DNA of 64,000 nucleotides from an uncultured Flavobacteriales bacterium (GCA_903939755.1 CAJAII010000006.1:1-64000); one strand, 5' to 3'. Positions 48,049 to 57,932 are shown, numbered from the stretch's first letter. The notes: generated from the letters alone by a model not told the origin. A program made the numbers and translations.

Positions 48049-49814
48049 TAATTCAAATACATATTTGAATATTCAGCTTGATAATTCTCCATTATCTTTT
48101 TCCTTTTAAGTTTGAGTGTAGGAGTTAATTCGTTCGCTGCAATAGAAAATTCCTTTTCTAACAAAGCAAACTTTTTAATTTGCTCCCAATTACCATAATC
48201 CTTATTATATCTATTTATTTCCTCCTCAATCCGATCAGTAACTAATTTTGATTTCGCGATATCCGCATTTGAAAGTCCACTCAAATCTTGATCATTATCT
48301 TCTCCCCATTCCCGAATAAAAGCAAAATTTGGAACGATAAAAGCGGATGGAAATTTTTCACCTTCTCCCACCACCATTATTTGCTCGATAAAACGTGATT
48401 CTTTAAATTTATTTTCCATGGCTTGAGGAACGATGTACTTTCCTCCCGATGTCTTAAATATTTCTTTTTTACGATCCGTTATTTTCAAGAACTTATCTTC
48501 CTGAAATGTTCCGATGTCACCGGTGTGAAACCAGCCATCCGCATCAAAAACCTCATTAGTTGCTTCTTCATTTTCAAAATATCCCATCATCACATTTGGG
48601 CCTTTTACCAAAATCTCGCCATCCTCGGCAATTTTGACTTCGACTTTCTCAATTAATTGTCCTACACAGCCAATTCGAACACCTTTGACAAAACAATTTA
48701 CAGAAACAACTGGAGATGTTTCCGATAATCCATACCCTTCAAGAATGGGAATGCCGGCAGCAAAGAAAATACGTGCTAATCTTGGTTGTAAGGCAGCACT
48801 ACCAGAGGCTATAGCCCTCACATTTCCACCTAAAGCTTCCTGCCATTTTTTAAAAATCAATTTCCGAGCGATACCTAATTTAAATTGGTACCAAGAACTT
48901 TTTCCCATGAAATCATATTCCTCTGCCAAGGATACCGACCAGAAGAATAATTTTCGCTTAATCCCAGAAAGATCCTCCCCTTTCGCCATTATCTTATCGA
49001 ACACTTTTTCGATCAACCTTGGAACAGCTGAAAAAACTTCCGGCTTCACTTCTCGAATATTTTCACCAATAGTTTCCATGGATTCTGCAAAATAAACAGA
49101 GCAACCTAAATACATATACAAATAATGTAACATGCGTTCATATACATGGCAAACAGGTAAAAAAGAAAGTACTTTCGAACCTTGAGATGCAGGGATAGGA
49201 GCAATACACGCTTCCACATTTGACAATAAGTTTGTGTGTGAAAGCATTACCCCTTTAGGATTCCCAGTGGTGCCAGAAGTATATATTATTGTCACCATAT
49301 CTTCAGGAGTAACATCGACCATTCGTTTAATCACCTCATCTTCATCCACTTTTGCAGCTTCTTCATGAATCGCTTTCCAATTTGTCGCCCCTTCGATTTG
49401 ATCAAAAGTAAAAACCGAGCTTAGCGAAGGCGTATTCGAACGTATTTTTTCAACTTTATCAAACAATTCTTTATTAGAAACCACGATCAATTTCACGGAA
49501 GCATTATTGATAATAAAAGAATAATCAGATTCTGAACTTGTTGGATAAAGCGGCACTAGAATTGCGCCTATTTGTTGAACAGCTATGTCAAACACATTCC
49601 ATTCTACCCTGTTATTAGCTGATACAGAAACCCGATCTCCTTTTTGAATATTGAGTGCCATTAATCCCCTAGAGACAAGCATGACCTCATCAAGAAATTG
49701 TTGTGTTGAAGTTCCTATCCAATCGCCTGCTATTTTGGTAACAAACATAGTAGCATTCGGATAATTTTTTACTTGGTGATATGGAACGTCAAAAAGTCTT
49801 TTAGCGTAAAACAT
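48048..49814 (-). CDS. Long-chain fatty acid--CoA ligase (AMP-forming)
   Basis: A 588-residue adenylate-forming enzyme. The P-loop IIYTSGTTGNPKG is at about residue 182, YGLSETSP at about 361 and GWFHTGDIG further on. The lysine-bearing A10 region is the unusually long C-terminal lid (ITDRKKEIFKTSGGKYI), typical of eukaryote-like long-chain ligases in this phylum. It activates fatty acids for beta-oxidation or lipid synthesis. The start is the ATG at 49814. The DASS transporter gene is upstream on the same strand. Confidence 0.92.
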   Translation of the reverse strand: MFYAKRLFDVPYHQVKNYPNATMFVTKIAGDWIGTSTQQFLDEVMLVSRGLMALNIQKGDRVSVSANNRVEWNVFDIAVQQIGAILVPLYPTSSESDYSFIINNASVKLIVVSNKELFDKVEKIRSNTPSLSSVFTFDQIEGATNWKAIHEEAAKVDEDEVIKRMVDVTPEDMVTIIYTSGTTGNPKGVMLSHTNLLSNVEACIAPIPASQGSKVLSFLPVCHVYERMLHYLYMYLGCSVYFAESMETIGENIREVKPEVFSAVPRLIEKVFDKIMAKGEDLSGIKRKLFFWSVSLAEEYDFMGKSSWYQFKLGIARKLIFKKWQEALGGNVRAIASGSAALQPRLARIFFAAGIPILEGYGLSETSPVVSVNCFVKGVRIGCVGQLIEKVEVKIAEDGEILVKGPNVMMGYFENEEATNEVFDADGWFHTGDIGTFQEDKFLKITDRKKEIFKTSGGKYIVPQAMENKFKESRFIEQIMVVGEGEKFPSAFIVPNFAFIREWGEDNDQDLSGLSNADIAKSKLVTDRIEEEINRYNKDYGNWEQIKKFALLEKEFSIAANELTPTLKLKRKKIMENYQAEYSNMYLN

Positions 49815-49848
49815 AGGCTTAATTTATTAAGCGAATATAACCAAAAGA

Positions 49849-51216
49849 TTATAAAAAAAATATCCCAAAAACGGAAATAAGAATAATTCCTATAACATTC
49901 AAGACGAATCCGGCTCTTGCCATCTGTCCCATAGAGACAAAACCAGAAGAAAAGACAATAGCGTTAGGTGGAGTTCCCATCGGAAGCATAAAAGCACAAC
50001 TTGCCGCTAAAGTTAGAGGTATACATAATTGCAAAATATCCAATCCAGCTGATTTTGCGAAGGTCGCAACGATTGGAACACAAATAACTACCAAAGCTAA
50101 GTTAGATAATAACTCAGAAGCAAAAATAGTAATAGCAACCATCACAATAATAATAAGAAAGAGCGAATCATTACTGAATGAGGAAAGCACATCGGTTACC
50201 ATTGAAACAATTCCATTCACTTCAAGCATTTTAGCAAGCGCCAATCCACCGCCAAAAAGCAATAGAATACCCCAAGGCAATTTTTCAGTATCCGACCAAT
50301 TCAAAATTGGCTTTTTTGTTTTATTGGCAGGAATAATGAATAGCAAAACAGCACCTAAAATGGCCACATTTTCATCGTCGTACTTTACAGGTGTCATTTG
50401 CTGAATTAAATCCTTAAATATCCATAATAAAACAACCCCACCAAAAACTAATACCACTCTCAATTGTTCCGTAGTCCAAGGTTTTTTAACAATTTTAAAA
50501 TCATGTAAATCCAAGCGTTCCTTGCCGAGGGAAAAATAAAAATAGACGTAGGTTATGAAGAGCATTAGTACGCTTATAGGCATCGCAATTTTCATCCAAT
50601 CAAAAAAACCAATAGTAATCCCATAGTTTTGTTCTAATATGGCAGCCATTTGGGTATTGGTTGGCGTCCCGACAAGCGTAGCCATTCCACCAATACTCGA
50701 TGCATAAGCAATCGACAAGACTAAATAGAGACTAAATTTTGATTTTTGATGATTCACAGGAAGAGCGTGAATTATAGCCATTGCCATAGGAAGCATCATC
50801 AGCGCCGTTGCTGTATTGGAAATCCACATACTAATGAATCCGGTGCTAAAAATAAACCCAAGTAAAATTCTAGGTTTTGAATCGCCAACTAAGGTCAATA
50901 TACCGTGGGCAATTTGCTCATGTACCTTCCATTTTTCTAAACCTAATGCCAACAAGAAGCCGCCTAAAAACAAATAAACGTTGCTATTACCGTACGCACT
51001 TGCTAATTCAGCAGGTTTAAGAATTCCCAATGGAATAGCTAAAACCAACGGTAGAAGTGCTGTTAAATAAATGGGGATGATCTCTAAAATCCACAGAAAA
51101 ACCATTAATCCACCGAGTGCAACCGCATTCCAGAAAGTAGAATTTCCGCCAGAGATAAACAAAATGAAAAAGAAACCAATGAACCCTAATAAGGCAATAA
51201 TTGATTTCCACTTCAT
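49849..51216 (-). CDS. DASS (SLC13) family anion:sodium symporter
   Basis: A protein of 455 residues with about 11 to 12 membrane helices. The ISNTATALMMLPMAMAI segment near residue 145 and the later LLSNLALVVICVPI and LPMGTPPNAIVFSSG segments are the SNT-type substrate and sodium sites of the DASS family, which move di- or tricarboxylates or sulfate. The exact substrate cannot be read. It is followed by the acyl-CoA ligase gene 34 bases downstream. Confidence 0.9.
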   Translation of the reverse strand: MKWKSIIALLGFIGFFFILFISGGNSTFWNAVALGGLMVFLWILEIIPIYLTALLPLVLAIPLGILKPAELASAYGNSNVYLFLGGFLLALGLEKWKVHEQIAHGILTLVGDSKPRILLGFIFSTGFISMWISNTATALMMLPMAMAIIHALPVNHQKSKFSLYLVLSIAYASSIGGMATLVGTPTNTQMAAILEQNYGITIGFFDWMKIAMPISVLMLFITYVYFYFSLGKERLDLHDFKIVKKPWTTEQLRVVLVFGGVVLLWIFKDLIQQMTPVKYDDENVAILGAVLLFIIPANKTKKPILNWSDTEKLPWGILLLFGGGLALAKMLEVNGIVSMVTDVLSSFSNDSLFLIIIVMVAITIFASELLSNLALVVICVPIVATFAKSAGLDILQLCIPLTLAASCAFMLPMGTPPNAIVFSSGFVSMGQMARAGFVLNVIGIILISVFGIFFL

Positions 51217-51225
51217 ACTTTACTG

Positions 51226-51486
51226 TTACTTGTTTAGGGTATTTAAAGCATCAACAAAATAATCAGACTTAGTCTCAATCTCCGTATAGATCGCTCTAAA
51301 TGCCGCTTTACCTTTCGCCTTGTTCATTTTACTTAATTGAATATCTTGAAAATCTGCCACTTCAGTAATTAATTTTTCAGAAGCCTCTATTTTTTTTGAA
51401 TCAGCAATTTGAATAAAATAACACTCATCTACTACGTCAAAAACCATTTCATTAAGGCCTTTCTTTAAACTTCTTTTATTTCCCAT
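51226..51486 (-). CDS. Small conserved-looking protein, unknown
   Basis: An 86-residue predicted all-helical, charged protein with no signal or membrane segment. No family recognised. It is nine bases upstream of the DASS gene on the same strand and may be in its operon. A TATCTTTG box at 51543-51550 (minus) lies about 57 bases upstream of its start. Confidence 0.7.
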   Translation of the reverse strand: MGNKRSLKKGLNEMVFDVVDECYFIQIADSKKIEASEKLITEVADFQDIQLSKMNKAKGKAAFRAIYTEIETKSDYFVDALNTLNK

Positions 51487-51542
51487 TTGTATTTTTTTTT
51501 TATCAAAAGTACTGAGTTTATTCTATCTTTTAGGGTCATTAC

Positions 51543-51550
51543 CAAAGATA
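51543..51550 (-). promoter_or_regulatory. -7 box upstream of the 86-residue gene
   Basis: TATCTTTG on the minus strand, with TTTC 20 bases upstream in the -33 position. It would drive the 86-residue gene, the DASS gene and the ligase gene. Confidence 0.4.
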
Positions 51551-51610
51551 TTTTTGTCTTGTGACGATTGAAAGCGTTGCCATGCAATAAGATTAAGTAA
51601 TTTTACAGGC

Positions 51611-52786
51611 ATGAATTATCCCATTATCCAACTCAGAAAAGCGAAAGATCATTCCGTGTTAAGAAAGCACCCTTGGGTATTTTCGGGCGCAATATTTACT
51701 GACACCAGTGCCATAAAAGACGGTGATATCGTCGCAGTTCACAACCATCGAAACGACTTTTTGGCCATTGGTCATTTTCAGCATGCGACTATCTCAGTTA
51801 GAATTCAAACATTTACCAATGAATTGATTAACACGCATTTTTTCACTGAAAAACTCAAAAATGCCCTGCAGTTACGGTACGATTTGGGACTTGACAGCAA
51901 AGTGAATTCCATCTTTAGAATTTGTCATGGCGAAGGAGATGGATTGCCAGGATTAATTATAGATTACTACAACGGAGTAGCCGTTATTCAATGTCACTCG
52001 ATAGGCATGTATCGTTGCATAGCGGATATTTCTCTTGCGCTCCAAACCATACTGAAGGATAAATTAACAGCCATTTATTCCAAATCTTCCGATACACTAT
52101 CCACCAAAAATGAGATCGAAGATGCTTATCTATTCGGAGCATGTGAGCTACCTCATCAAGCTATGGAAAATGGCGTTAATTACCATATTGATTGGATAAA
52201 TGGACAAAAAACAGGTTTTTTCATTGACCAAAGGGAAAACCGAGCAATCCTTGGTAGGTATGCAAAAGGAAAAAAGATATTGAATGCATTTTGCTATTCA
52301 GGTGGATTCAGTTTACAGGCATTGTATAAAGGAGCAAACATTGTACATTCCTTAGATAGTTCCAAAAAAGCCATAGCATTAACCGAAGAAAATATCATAC
52401 TAAATACATTTAAAGGAAAACATGCATGCATTGTTGCAGACGCCATGGAATACCTAAAAGAAGTTGAAGAAGCGTACGATATTATTGTTATTGATCCGCC
52501 TGCATTTGCGAAACACAGGGATAAGCGTCACCAAGCGATCCAAGGCTATAAGCGTTTGAATGCGCACGTATTTAGACAAATAAAGCCAGGCGGGATTATT
52601 TTCACTTTTTCCTGCTCACAAGTTGTGGACAAACAACTTTTCACCAATACCATAATTGCGGCAGCCATTGAAGCTGGAAGAAACATACGTATTTTGGAAC
52701 AGTTGCACCAACCAGCAGACCATCCTATCAGCGCTTTTCACCCAGAAGGTGAGTATTTAAAAGGTTTAATTTTACAAGTGGAATAA
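51611..52786 (+). CDS. RlmI-like class I 23S rRNA methyltransferase
   Basis: A 391-residue SAM-dependent methyltransferase. The N-terminal about 75 residues form a PUA RNA-binding domain (RKHPWVFSGAI). An EEHD-like middle domain follows, with SAM motif ILNAFCYSGGFSLQALYKGA near residue 226 and IVIDPPAFAK near residue 298. The family methylates cytosine C5 of 23S rRNA (RlmI of E. coli, C1962). The stop overlaps the MATE start. Confidence 0.9.
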   Translation: MNYPIIQLRKAKDHSVLRKHPWVFSGAIFTDTSAIKDGDIVAVHNHRNDFLAIGHFQHATISVRIQTFTNELINTHFFTEKLKNALQLRYDLGLDSKVNSIFRICHGEGDGLPGLIIDYYNGVAVIQCHSIGMYRCIADISLALQTILKDKLTAIYSKSSDTLSTKNEIEDAYLFGACELPHQAMENGVNYHIDWINGQKTGFFIDQRENRAILGRYAKGKKILNAFCYSGGFSLQALYKGANIVHSLDSSKKAIALTEENIILNTFKGKHACIVADAMEYLKEVEEAYDIIVIDPPAFAKHRDKRHQAIQGYKRLNAHVFRQIKPGGIIFTFSCSQVVDKQLFTNTIIAAAIEAGRNIRILEQLHQPADHPISAFHPEGEYLKGLILQVE

Positions 52787-54114
52787 TGTTAGATTTTCGC
52801 TACAAAACACTTTTAGGGGTTGCTTTACCCATGATGGTATCGGGATTTATTCAATCGATCGTATTAATTACCGACGCATCATTTATCAGCAGATATTCAA
52901 CAGAAGCGTTTGATGCCTTGGGAAATGGCGGCTTGATTTACATTACCTTTTACATGATGCTATTAGGAATGAGCGATGGAGCACAAATCATCATCGCAAG
53001 AAGAATTGGTGAAAATCGCCTTGAAACGATTGGCCGTGTATTTGGGACCAGTCTTTTTACCTTGTTCCTCCTCGCGATAAGCATGTTTTCCATCCTCTAC
53101 TTTGTAATTCCCGATTGGATAGTAAATTATTCTGCTAATAAAAATATTGCCCTACTCCAAGGAAAATTCCTACACATCCGTTCCTTTTCCTTGTTTTTTG
53201 CCATGATTACCTTGAGCATCCAAGCAATGTTGATTGCCAAAGGAAAAACGATCGTGGTATTAATAGCCGCATTAATTACCGCTGGAAGTAATGTGATAAT
53301 GGCATATGCTTTCATTTTTGGAAATTTTGGAATGCCTAGATTAGGAGTAGAAGGAGCTGCCCTCGCCTCTACGTTAGCTGATGCGTGTTGTATGCTGTTT
53401 TTAATTTGTTATTTAATCAGATCAAAAGAGCGAAAAGAATACCGTTTATTCTCCTATTTTTCGTTTCAGTTGAAATCATTTCTTGAGCTATTGAAAGTGG
53501 GTACTCCCCTATTAATACAAGGGTTCTTCGCCTTAGCAACCTGGACCATGTTTTTTACTTGGATTGAGCAAAAAGGTCAATTTGATTTAACTGTATCTCA
53601 AAATATTAGGTCCATCTACTTTTTAGCTTTCGTTCCAATTTGGGGATTTGCAGGCACAACAAAAACCTACATTTCTCAATACATTGGCAGTGGAAATCTA
53701 GCTGCATTACCCATCATACAACGCAGGATACAACTGCTAACTTTTGGGTTTTTACTCATTACATTTCATGGTGCTTTATTGTATCCTGAGGCATTAATCA
53801 GAGGCATTAATCCTTCTGAAATTTACGTTCAAAAAAGTGCCGAAATATTACGTTTAATATCTTGCTCTATCTTATTGTACGGTTTAGTATCTGTCTATTT
53901 TCAAACGATACATGGAAGTGGTAATACGCTGGTGTCCATGTCAATTGAAATAGTATCTGTGACTTTTTATACAATTTTTAGCTATTTATTCATAAAAGTT
54001 TTTCAATGGGATATTTATTGGATTTGGACAGTAGAATATATTTATTTTAGTATTTTAGGAGGCTTGTCCTTGTTTTATTTAACCTTTTACAATTGGAAAA
54101 AGAAAGTTTTATAA
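52786..54114 (+). CDS. MATE family efflux transporter
   Basis: A 442-residue membrane protein with about 12 helices in two similar halves. ALPMMVSGFIQSIVLITDASFISRYS is the typical opening. LGNGGLIYITFYMMLLGMSDGAQIIIARRIG and PRLGVEGAALASTLAD are MATE segments. It exports cationic or drug-like compounds using a Na or H gradient; the substrate is unknown. The start overlaps the preceding stop, and its last 22 bases overlap fmt. Confidence 0.9.
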   Translation: MLDFRYKTLLGVALPMMVSGFIQSIVLITDASFISRYSTEAFDALGNGGLIYITFYMMLLGMSDGAQIIIARRIGENRLETIGRVFGTSLFTLFLLAISMFSILYFVIPDWIVNYSANKNIALLQGKFLHIRSFSLFFAMITLSIQAMLIAKGKTIVVLIAALITAGSNVIMAYAFIFGNFGMPRLGVEGAALASTLADACCMLFLICYLIRSKERKEYRLFSYFSFQLKSFLELLKVGTPLLIQGFFALATWTMFFTWIEQKGQFDLTVSQNIRSIYFLAFVPIWGFAGTTKTYISQYIGSGNLAALPIIQRRIQLLTFGFLLITFHGALLYPEALIRGINPSEIYVQKSAEILRLISCSILLYGLVSVYFQTIHGSGNTLVSMSIEIVSVTFYTIFSYLFIKVFQWDIYWIWTVEYIYFSILGGLSLFYLTFYNWKKKVL

Positions 54115-55073
54115 GTGATTGCCCATCCTTACGGATTGTGTTTATGGGAACGCCATCCTTTGCCGTAAAGACGCTTGAAACAATTTTGGATAGCCATCAT
54201 CAAGTGGTGGGAGTCGTAACAGCTATGGACAAACCAGCAGGAAGGGGAAAGAAAATTAAAGAAAGTGATGTCTCTGTCTTTGCGAAAGCGAGAGCATTGA
54301 ACATATTACAACCCGAAAACTTAAAAGACGAGCAGTTTGTGTCTCAATTAGCATCTCTAAAAGCAGATCTTTTTGTGGTCGTTGCCTTTCGTATGTTACC
54401 AAAAGTAATTTGGACGATTCCACCAAAAGGCACGATTAATTTACATGCCTCGCTATTACCAGCATTGCGCGGTGCAGCGCCAATAAATTGGGCGATTATG
54501 AATGGACTCAAAGAAACAGGCGTAACCACCTTTTTCATTAATGAAGTCATTGATACAGGAAAAATAATCGACCAGCGCAAAGTGTTAATCGGCGAAAATA
54601 TGAATTGCGGCGAATTACATGATGTATTGAAAAACGAAGGTGCAGCATTGCTACTTGAAACAATCAACCAACTTTCAAAAGGAGGTGTCCAAGCGATGGA
54701 ACAAGAAACTACTATTTCTACGGAAGCGCCGAAAATATTTAAAAAAGATGGTGAAATTAATTGGAACAACAAGTCGCTTGCTATTCACAACCAAATCAGA
54801 GGCTTGTCTCCTTACCCAGCAGCCTGGTGTCTACTTTACAATGAAAAAAAGAAGGCTCATTTTCAGTTTAAGATTTTTACCTCCAGCAGGAGCAATGAGG
54901 ATCGTCCGACTCACAAAACACAGCTATCAAAGGGTGAGGACGGAATTCTTTTTCCCTGTTCAGATGGGCTGATCTCCATTTCCGAATTACAACCAGAAGG
55001 AAAAACACGAATGCATTACAAAGCCTTCCTTGCTGGTAACGATATTAATGAATGGCACATTAGCTTAGAATAG
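54093..55073 (+). CDS. fmt: Methionyl-tRNA formyltransferase
   Basis: The enzyme (326 residues) formylates initiator Met-tRNA. Conserved RIVFMGTPSFAV, the LHASLLPALRGAAPINWAI catalytic segment and FFINEVIDTGKI are present, with a C-terminal OB-like domain. Start: the best call is TTG at 54093, inside the MATE gene. The first in-frame ATG (54144) would remove the first Rossmann strand RIVF, and GTG (54138) would also cut into it. TTG start and overlap both suggest coupling to MATE. Confidence 0.92.
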   Translation: MEKESFISDCPSLRIVFMGTPSFAVKTLETILDSHHQVVGVVTAMDKPAGRGKKIKESDVSVFAKARALNILQPENLKDEQFVSQLASLKADLFVVVAFRMLPKVIWTIPPKGTINLHASLLPALRGAAPINWAIMNGLKETGVTTFFINEVIDTGKIIDQRKVLIGENMNCGELHDVLKNEGAALLLETINQLSKGGVQAMEQETTISTEAPKIFKKDGEINWNNKSLAIHNQIRGLSPYPAAWCLLYNEKKKAHFQFKIFTSSRSNEDRPTHKTQLSKGEDGILFPCSDGLISISELQPEGKTRMHYKAFLAGNDINEWHISLE

Positions 55074-55160
55074 TAAAGAAAAAACAAGAAATTATTTATT
55101 TTTTTCTAGGTAGTTGTTATTAGCTAAAAAAAGTTAATTTTAGAATTCAAAGTAGTACTT

Positions 55161-55514
55161 ATGGATGACTTTAAAGCAAATAAAAACCAACTAGACCAGG
55201 AACTAGATCGCTTTATCACCTTACTGAGTGATTTATTACCTCATTATCATTCACTATTAGAAAAAGATAAATTATCTGAAGACGAACTAAAGCGTTTAGG
55301 GGAAATTGAGCATTATTTACTGGGAGTAAATGCTAAAATAATTGAAATTAAAAAACAATTAGAGCAAGATCTTTTTGGCCAATCCTTAAATGTATATTAC
55401 CAGCTAAAAATTCAGGCCATAGAGGGGAATCCACATTCTAAATTAAAATTAGAGAAGATGCGAGATGCATTTGCTGAAGCATTAAATGCAGGTGAAATCA
55501 TCAATTATAATTGA
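55161..55514 (+). CDS. Small helical protein of unknown function
   Basis: A 117-residue acidic protein that is almost all predicted helix, with a coiled-coil look around residues 35-90. No signal, membrane segment or catalytic motif. It has its own 87-bp upstream gap after fmt and precedes gpsA by 64 bp. No family recognised. Confidence 0.65.
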   Translation: MDDFKANKNQLDQELDRFITLLSDLLPHYHSLLEKDKLSEDELKRLGEIEHYLLGVNAKIIEIKKQLEQDLFGQSLNVYYQLKIQAIEGNPHSKLKLEKMRDAFAEALNAGEIINYN

Positions 55515-55578
55515 TTGTAGCTCCTGCTATTTTGATAGGAAGTAGCAAAACTCTTATGATTTTTTTATCTTTACATCC

Positions 55579-56580
55579 ATGAATGTAAACTCCAACAAGG
55601 TAGCCGTCATTGGCGGCGGAAGCTGGGCAACCGCATTAGTTAAACTCTTCACAAATAATTCCAACCAAGTGTTCTGGTGGATGCGAAACGAAGAAAACAT
55701 CGAGCACTTAAGGACCTACAAACACAATCCAAATTATCTGCAAGACGTTGAGTTTGATTTATCAAAAATAACATTAAGTTCCAATCTTGCACAAATAATT
55801 GAACAAGCTGATATCATTGTCATTGCCACACCTGCAGCTTTTCTAACCAAGACTTTCGTTGATTTTCCTGCAGATTTACTTAGAGACAAAATTGTTTTTT
55901 CTGCCGTAAAAGGGATCGTCCCAGAGTATCATGCGATTCCTGCTCGTTTTATACACAAAACATTTGGAACGAACTACGAACAAATCGGCATAATTTGCGG
56001 CCCTTGCCATGCAGAGGAAGTTGCTCTTGAACGTTTATCTTATTTGACGATTGGTTGTCCAACACTTGAGATAGCTCAAAAAATGGCTTCGCTATTACGT
56101 TGTCGTTATATTAAAACAAGTACGACAGATGACTTGTTTGGCACCGAAATATCTGCGGTACTAAAAAATATTTATGCGCTCGCCTCAGGTATTTGTGCAG
56201 GCTTAGGGTACGGAGATAATTTTCAAGCCGTATTAGTCTCCAATGCGATACAAGAAATCGAACGATTCATTGATGTAGTGAGCCCGATTCACCGGGACAC
56301 CAAAACAAGTGCTTATTTAGGAGACTTACTAGTAACCGCGTATTCAAAATTTTCTAGAAACAGAAGTTTTGGATTTATGATTGGAAAAGGCTATTCAATT
56401 AAAACGGCACAATTAGAAATGAACATGATTGCCGAAGGATATTATGCAACGAAAAGTTTAATGGAAATTAATGCCAAGTTTGAAGTCAACATGCCCATAT
56501 TAAATGCGGTTTATGCTATTTTATATGAACGTAAATCAGCGCGTAATGAAATTAAGTTGCTAACAGAAAAGTTAAGTTAG
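55579..56580 (+). CDS. gpsA: Glycerol-3-phosphate dehydrogenase [NAD(P)+]
   Basis: The enzyme (333 residues) makes sn-glycerol-3-phosphate from dihydroxyacetone phosphate for lipid synthesis. The Rossmann motif GGGSWATALVKLF is near residue 12. FSAVKGIVPEY, ICGPCHAEEVALER and the helical domain with the catalytic lysine (AVLKNIYALASGICAGLGYGDN) and KTSAYLGDLLVTAYSKFSRNRSFG are family motifs. lysC follows 12 bases downstream. Confidence 0.95.
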   Translation: MNVNSNKVAVIGGGSWATALVKLFTNNSNQVFWWMRNEENIEHLRTYKHNPNYLQDVEFDLSKITLSSNLAQIIEQADIIVIATPAAFLTKTFVDFPADLLRDKIVFSAVKGIVPEYHAIPARFIHKTFGTNYEQIGIICGPCHAEEVALERLSYLTIGCPTLEIAQKMASLLRCRYIKTSTTDDLFGTEISAVLKNIYALASGICAGLGYGDNFQAVLVSNAIQEIERFIDVVSPIHRDTKTSAYLGDLLVTAYSKFSRNRSFGFMIGKGYSIKTAQLEMNMIAEGYYATKSLMEINAKFEVNMPILNAVYAILYERKSARNEIKLLTEKLS

Positions 56581-56592
56581 AACAGAAAAATT

Positions 56593-57867
56593 ATGAAAGT
56601 TTTCAAATTTGGTGGGGCATCCGTAAAAGACCCAAATGCGGTAACAAATGTAGGCTCTATTCTATCGCTGTATGCGGGGCAAAAAATAATTGTGGTCGTA
56701 TCAGCAATGGGTAAAACCACCAATAAATTAGAAGAAATTCTACACTCCATTCAACTACAAGATCGTTCTGTATTTGACCAGCAAATAGCTGAATTAAGCG
56801 CATTCCATCATGCTATTATGGATGAATTATTCAGAGAGAAGAGCCATCCTATTTTTCAAAAAGTAGCTGCTATTATCGAAGAAATAAACGGATTGTATTC
56901 AAAAAATAAATCAGAAAAGCCAGGCCATCTATACGATCAAATAGTATCATTTGGAGAACTTCTATCGTCGCATATTGTGAATGACTTCCTTGTTGAATTA
57001 GGAACAAAATCTTGCTGGCTAGATGCTCGAAAAATGATTCGAACAGATGATCGCTACCAAGAAGCGAATGTCGATTGGGAGAAATCAAAAGAACTCATAC
57101 AGCAAGAAGTAAACCGGGCCTTCCTACAATCAGACATTCTATTAACGCAGGGATTTATTGGTCATACAGCTGATGGATCAACGACCACCTTAGGGAGAGA
57201 AGGTTCTGATTACACCGCCGGGATTTTCGCTTATTGCTGCGAAGCTGAAAACGTAACCATTTGGAAAGACGTTCCTGGTATGTTAAACGCAGACCCCAAA
57301 TATTTCCCCAACACCCAAAAACTCGATAAAATATCATTTAACGAAGCGATTGAACTATCGTATTATGGGGCAAGTGTGATTCATCCCAAAACGATCAAAC
57401 CACTTCAAAATAAAAACATACCTTTATTTGTAAAATCGTTTATTGAACCCCTTTCCAAAGGGACAGAAATACAAGCACAAAGAAATTCTGACGAACTTAT
57501 TCCTTCGTTTATAGTAAAGAAAGGGCAAATATTACTCTCCATTACCCCAAAAGATTTTTCATTTATTAATGAAGAAAACCTGCAAAATATTTTCCAATTA
57601 TTAGCCAAAGAAAATATTAAGTTAAACTTGATGCAAAACTCCGCATTAAGCTTTTCTATATTAGTCGATGCGAATAAAATTGAGCTCGATCAGTTGTTAT
57701 TAGAATTGAAAAAAGAATTTGATGTAAAATACAACGACCACCTCGAACTCGTGACGATTAGGCATTACAACGCAGCAACAATTGAGGCTATGTGCCAAGG
57801 AAAGCTAGTAATTATAGAGCAAAAAACGCGAAGTACTGTCCGTTTTGTATTAAAAGACGCTACTTAA
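56593..57867 (+). CDS. lysC: Aspartate kinase
   Basis: A 424-residue monofunctional aspartokinase, the first step to lysine, threonine and methionine. KFGGASVKDP at residues 5-14 is the signature. SFGELLSSHIV and TTLGREGSDYTAG follow. C-terminal ACT-type regulatory region covers about residues 310-424. Length fits the single-function kinases and lacks the homoserine dehydrogenase part. It is separated from feoA by a 65-bp gap with a dyad. Confidence 0.94.
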   Translation: MKVFKFGGASVKDPNAVTNVGSILSLYAGQKIIVVVSAMGKTTNKLEEILHSIQLQDRSVFDQQIAELSAFHHAIMDELFREKSHPIFQKVAAIIEEINGLYSKNKSEKPGHLYDQIVSFGELLSSHIVNDFLVELGTKSCWLDARKMIRTDDRYQEANVDWEKSKELIQQEVNRAFLQSDILLTQGFIGHTADGSTTTLGREGSDYTAGIFAYCCEAENVTIWKDVPGMLNADPKYFPNTQKLDKISFNEAIELSYYGASVIHPKTIKPLQNKNIPLFVKSFIEPLSKGTEIQAQRNSDELIPSFIVKKGQILLSITPKDFSFINEENLQNIFQLLAKENIKLNLMQNSALSFSILVDANKIELDQLLLELKKEFDVKYNDHLELVTIRHYNAATIEAMCQGKLVIIEQKTRSTVRFVLKDAT

Positions 57868-57879
57868 TTCTCCCATTCA

Positions 57880-57901
57880 TTATACCATAAACAAGGTATT
57901 A
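57880..57901. promoter_or_regulatory. Interrupted palindrome at the feoAB promoter
   Basis: TTATACC-N8-GGTATTA, arms matching at six of seven positions, lies about 20 bp upstream of a TAAATTTG -7-like box (57922-57929) and abuts the expected -33 position of feoA. It could bind an iron-responsive repressor, but is not a clear Fur or DtxR consensus. Confidence 0.4.
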
Positions 57902-57932
57902 CACGCTTTGTATTTGGTGCGTAAATTTGCCT

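Noticed and set aside
47842-48051. A 69-residue frame in the stem-loop island.
   Set aside because: It runs through two dyads, has no recognisable protein features and lies in a repeat-like region.
48634-49095. A 153-residue frame antisense to the acyl-CoA ligase.
   Set aside because: The ligase motifs on the other strand are unambiguous, and the frame has no recognisable motif.
54344-54772. A 142-residue frame antisense to fmt.
   Set aside because: It opposes the conserved core of fmt and lacks a start context.
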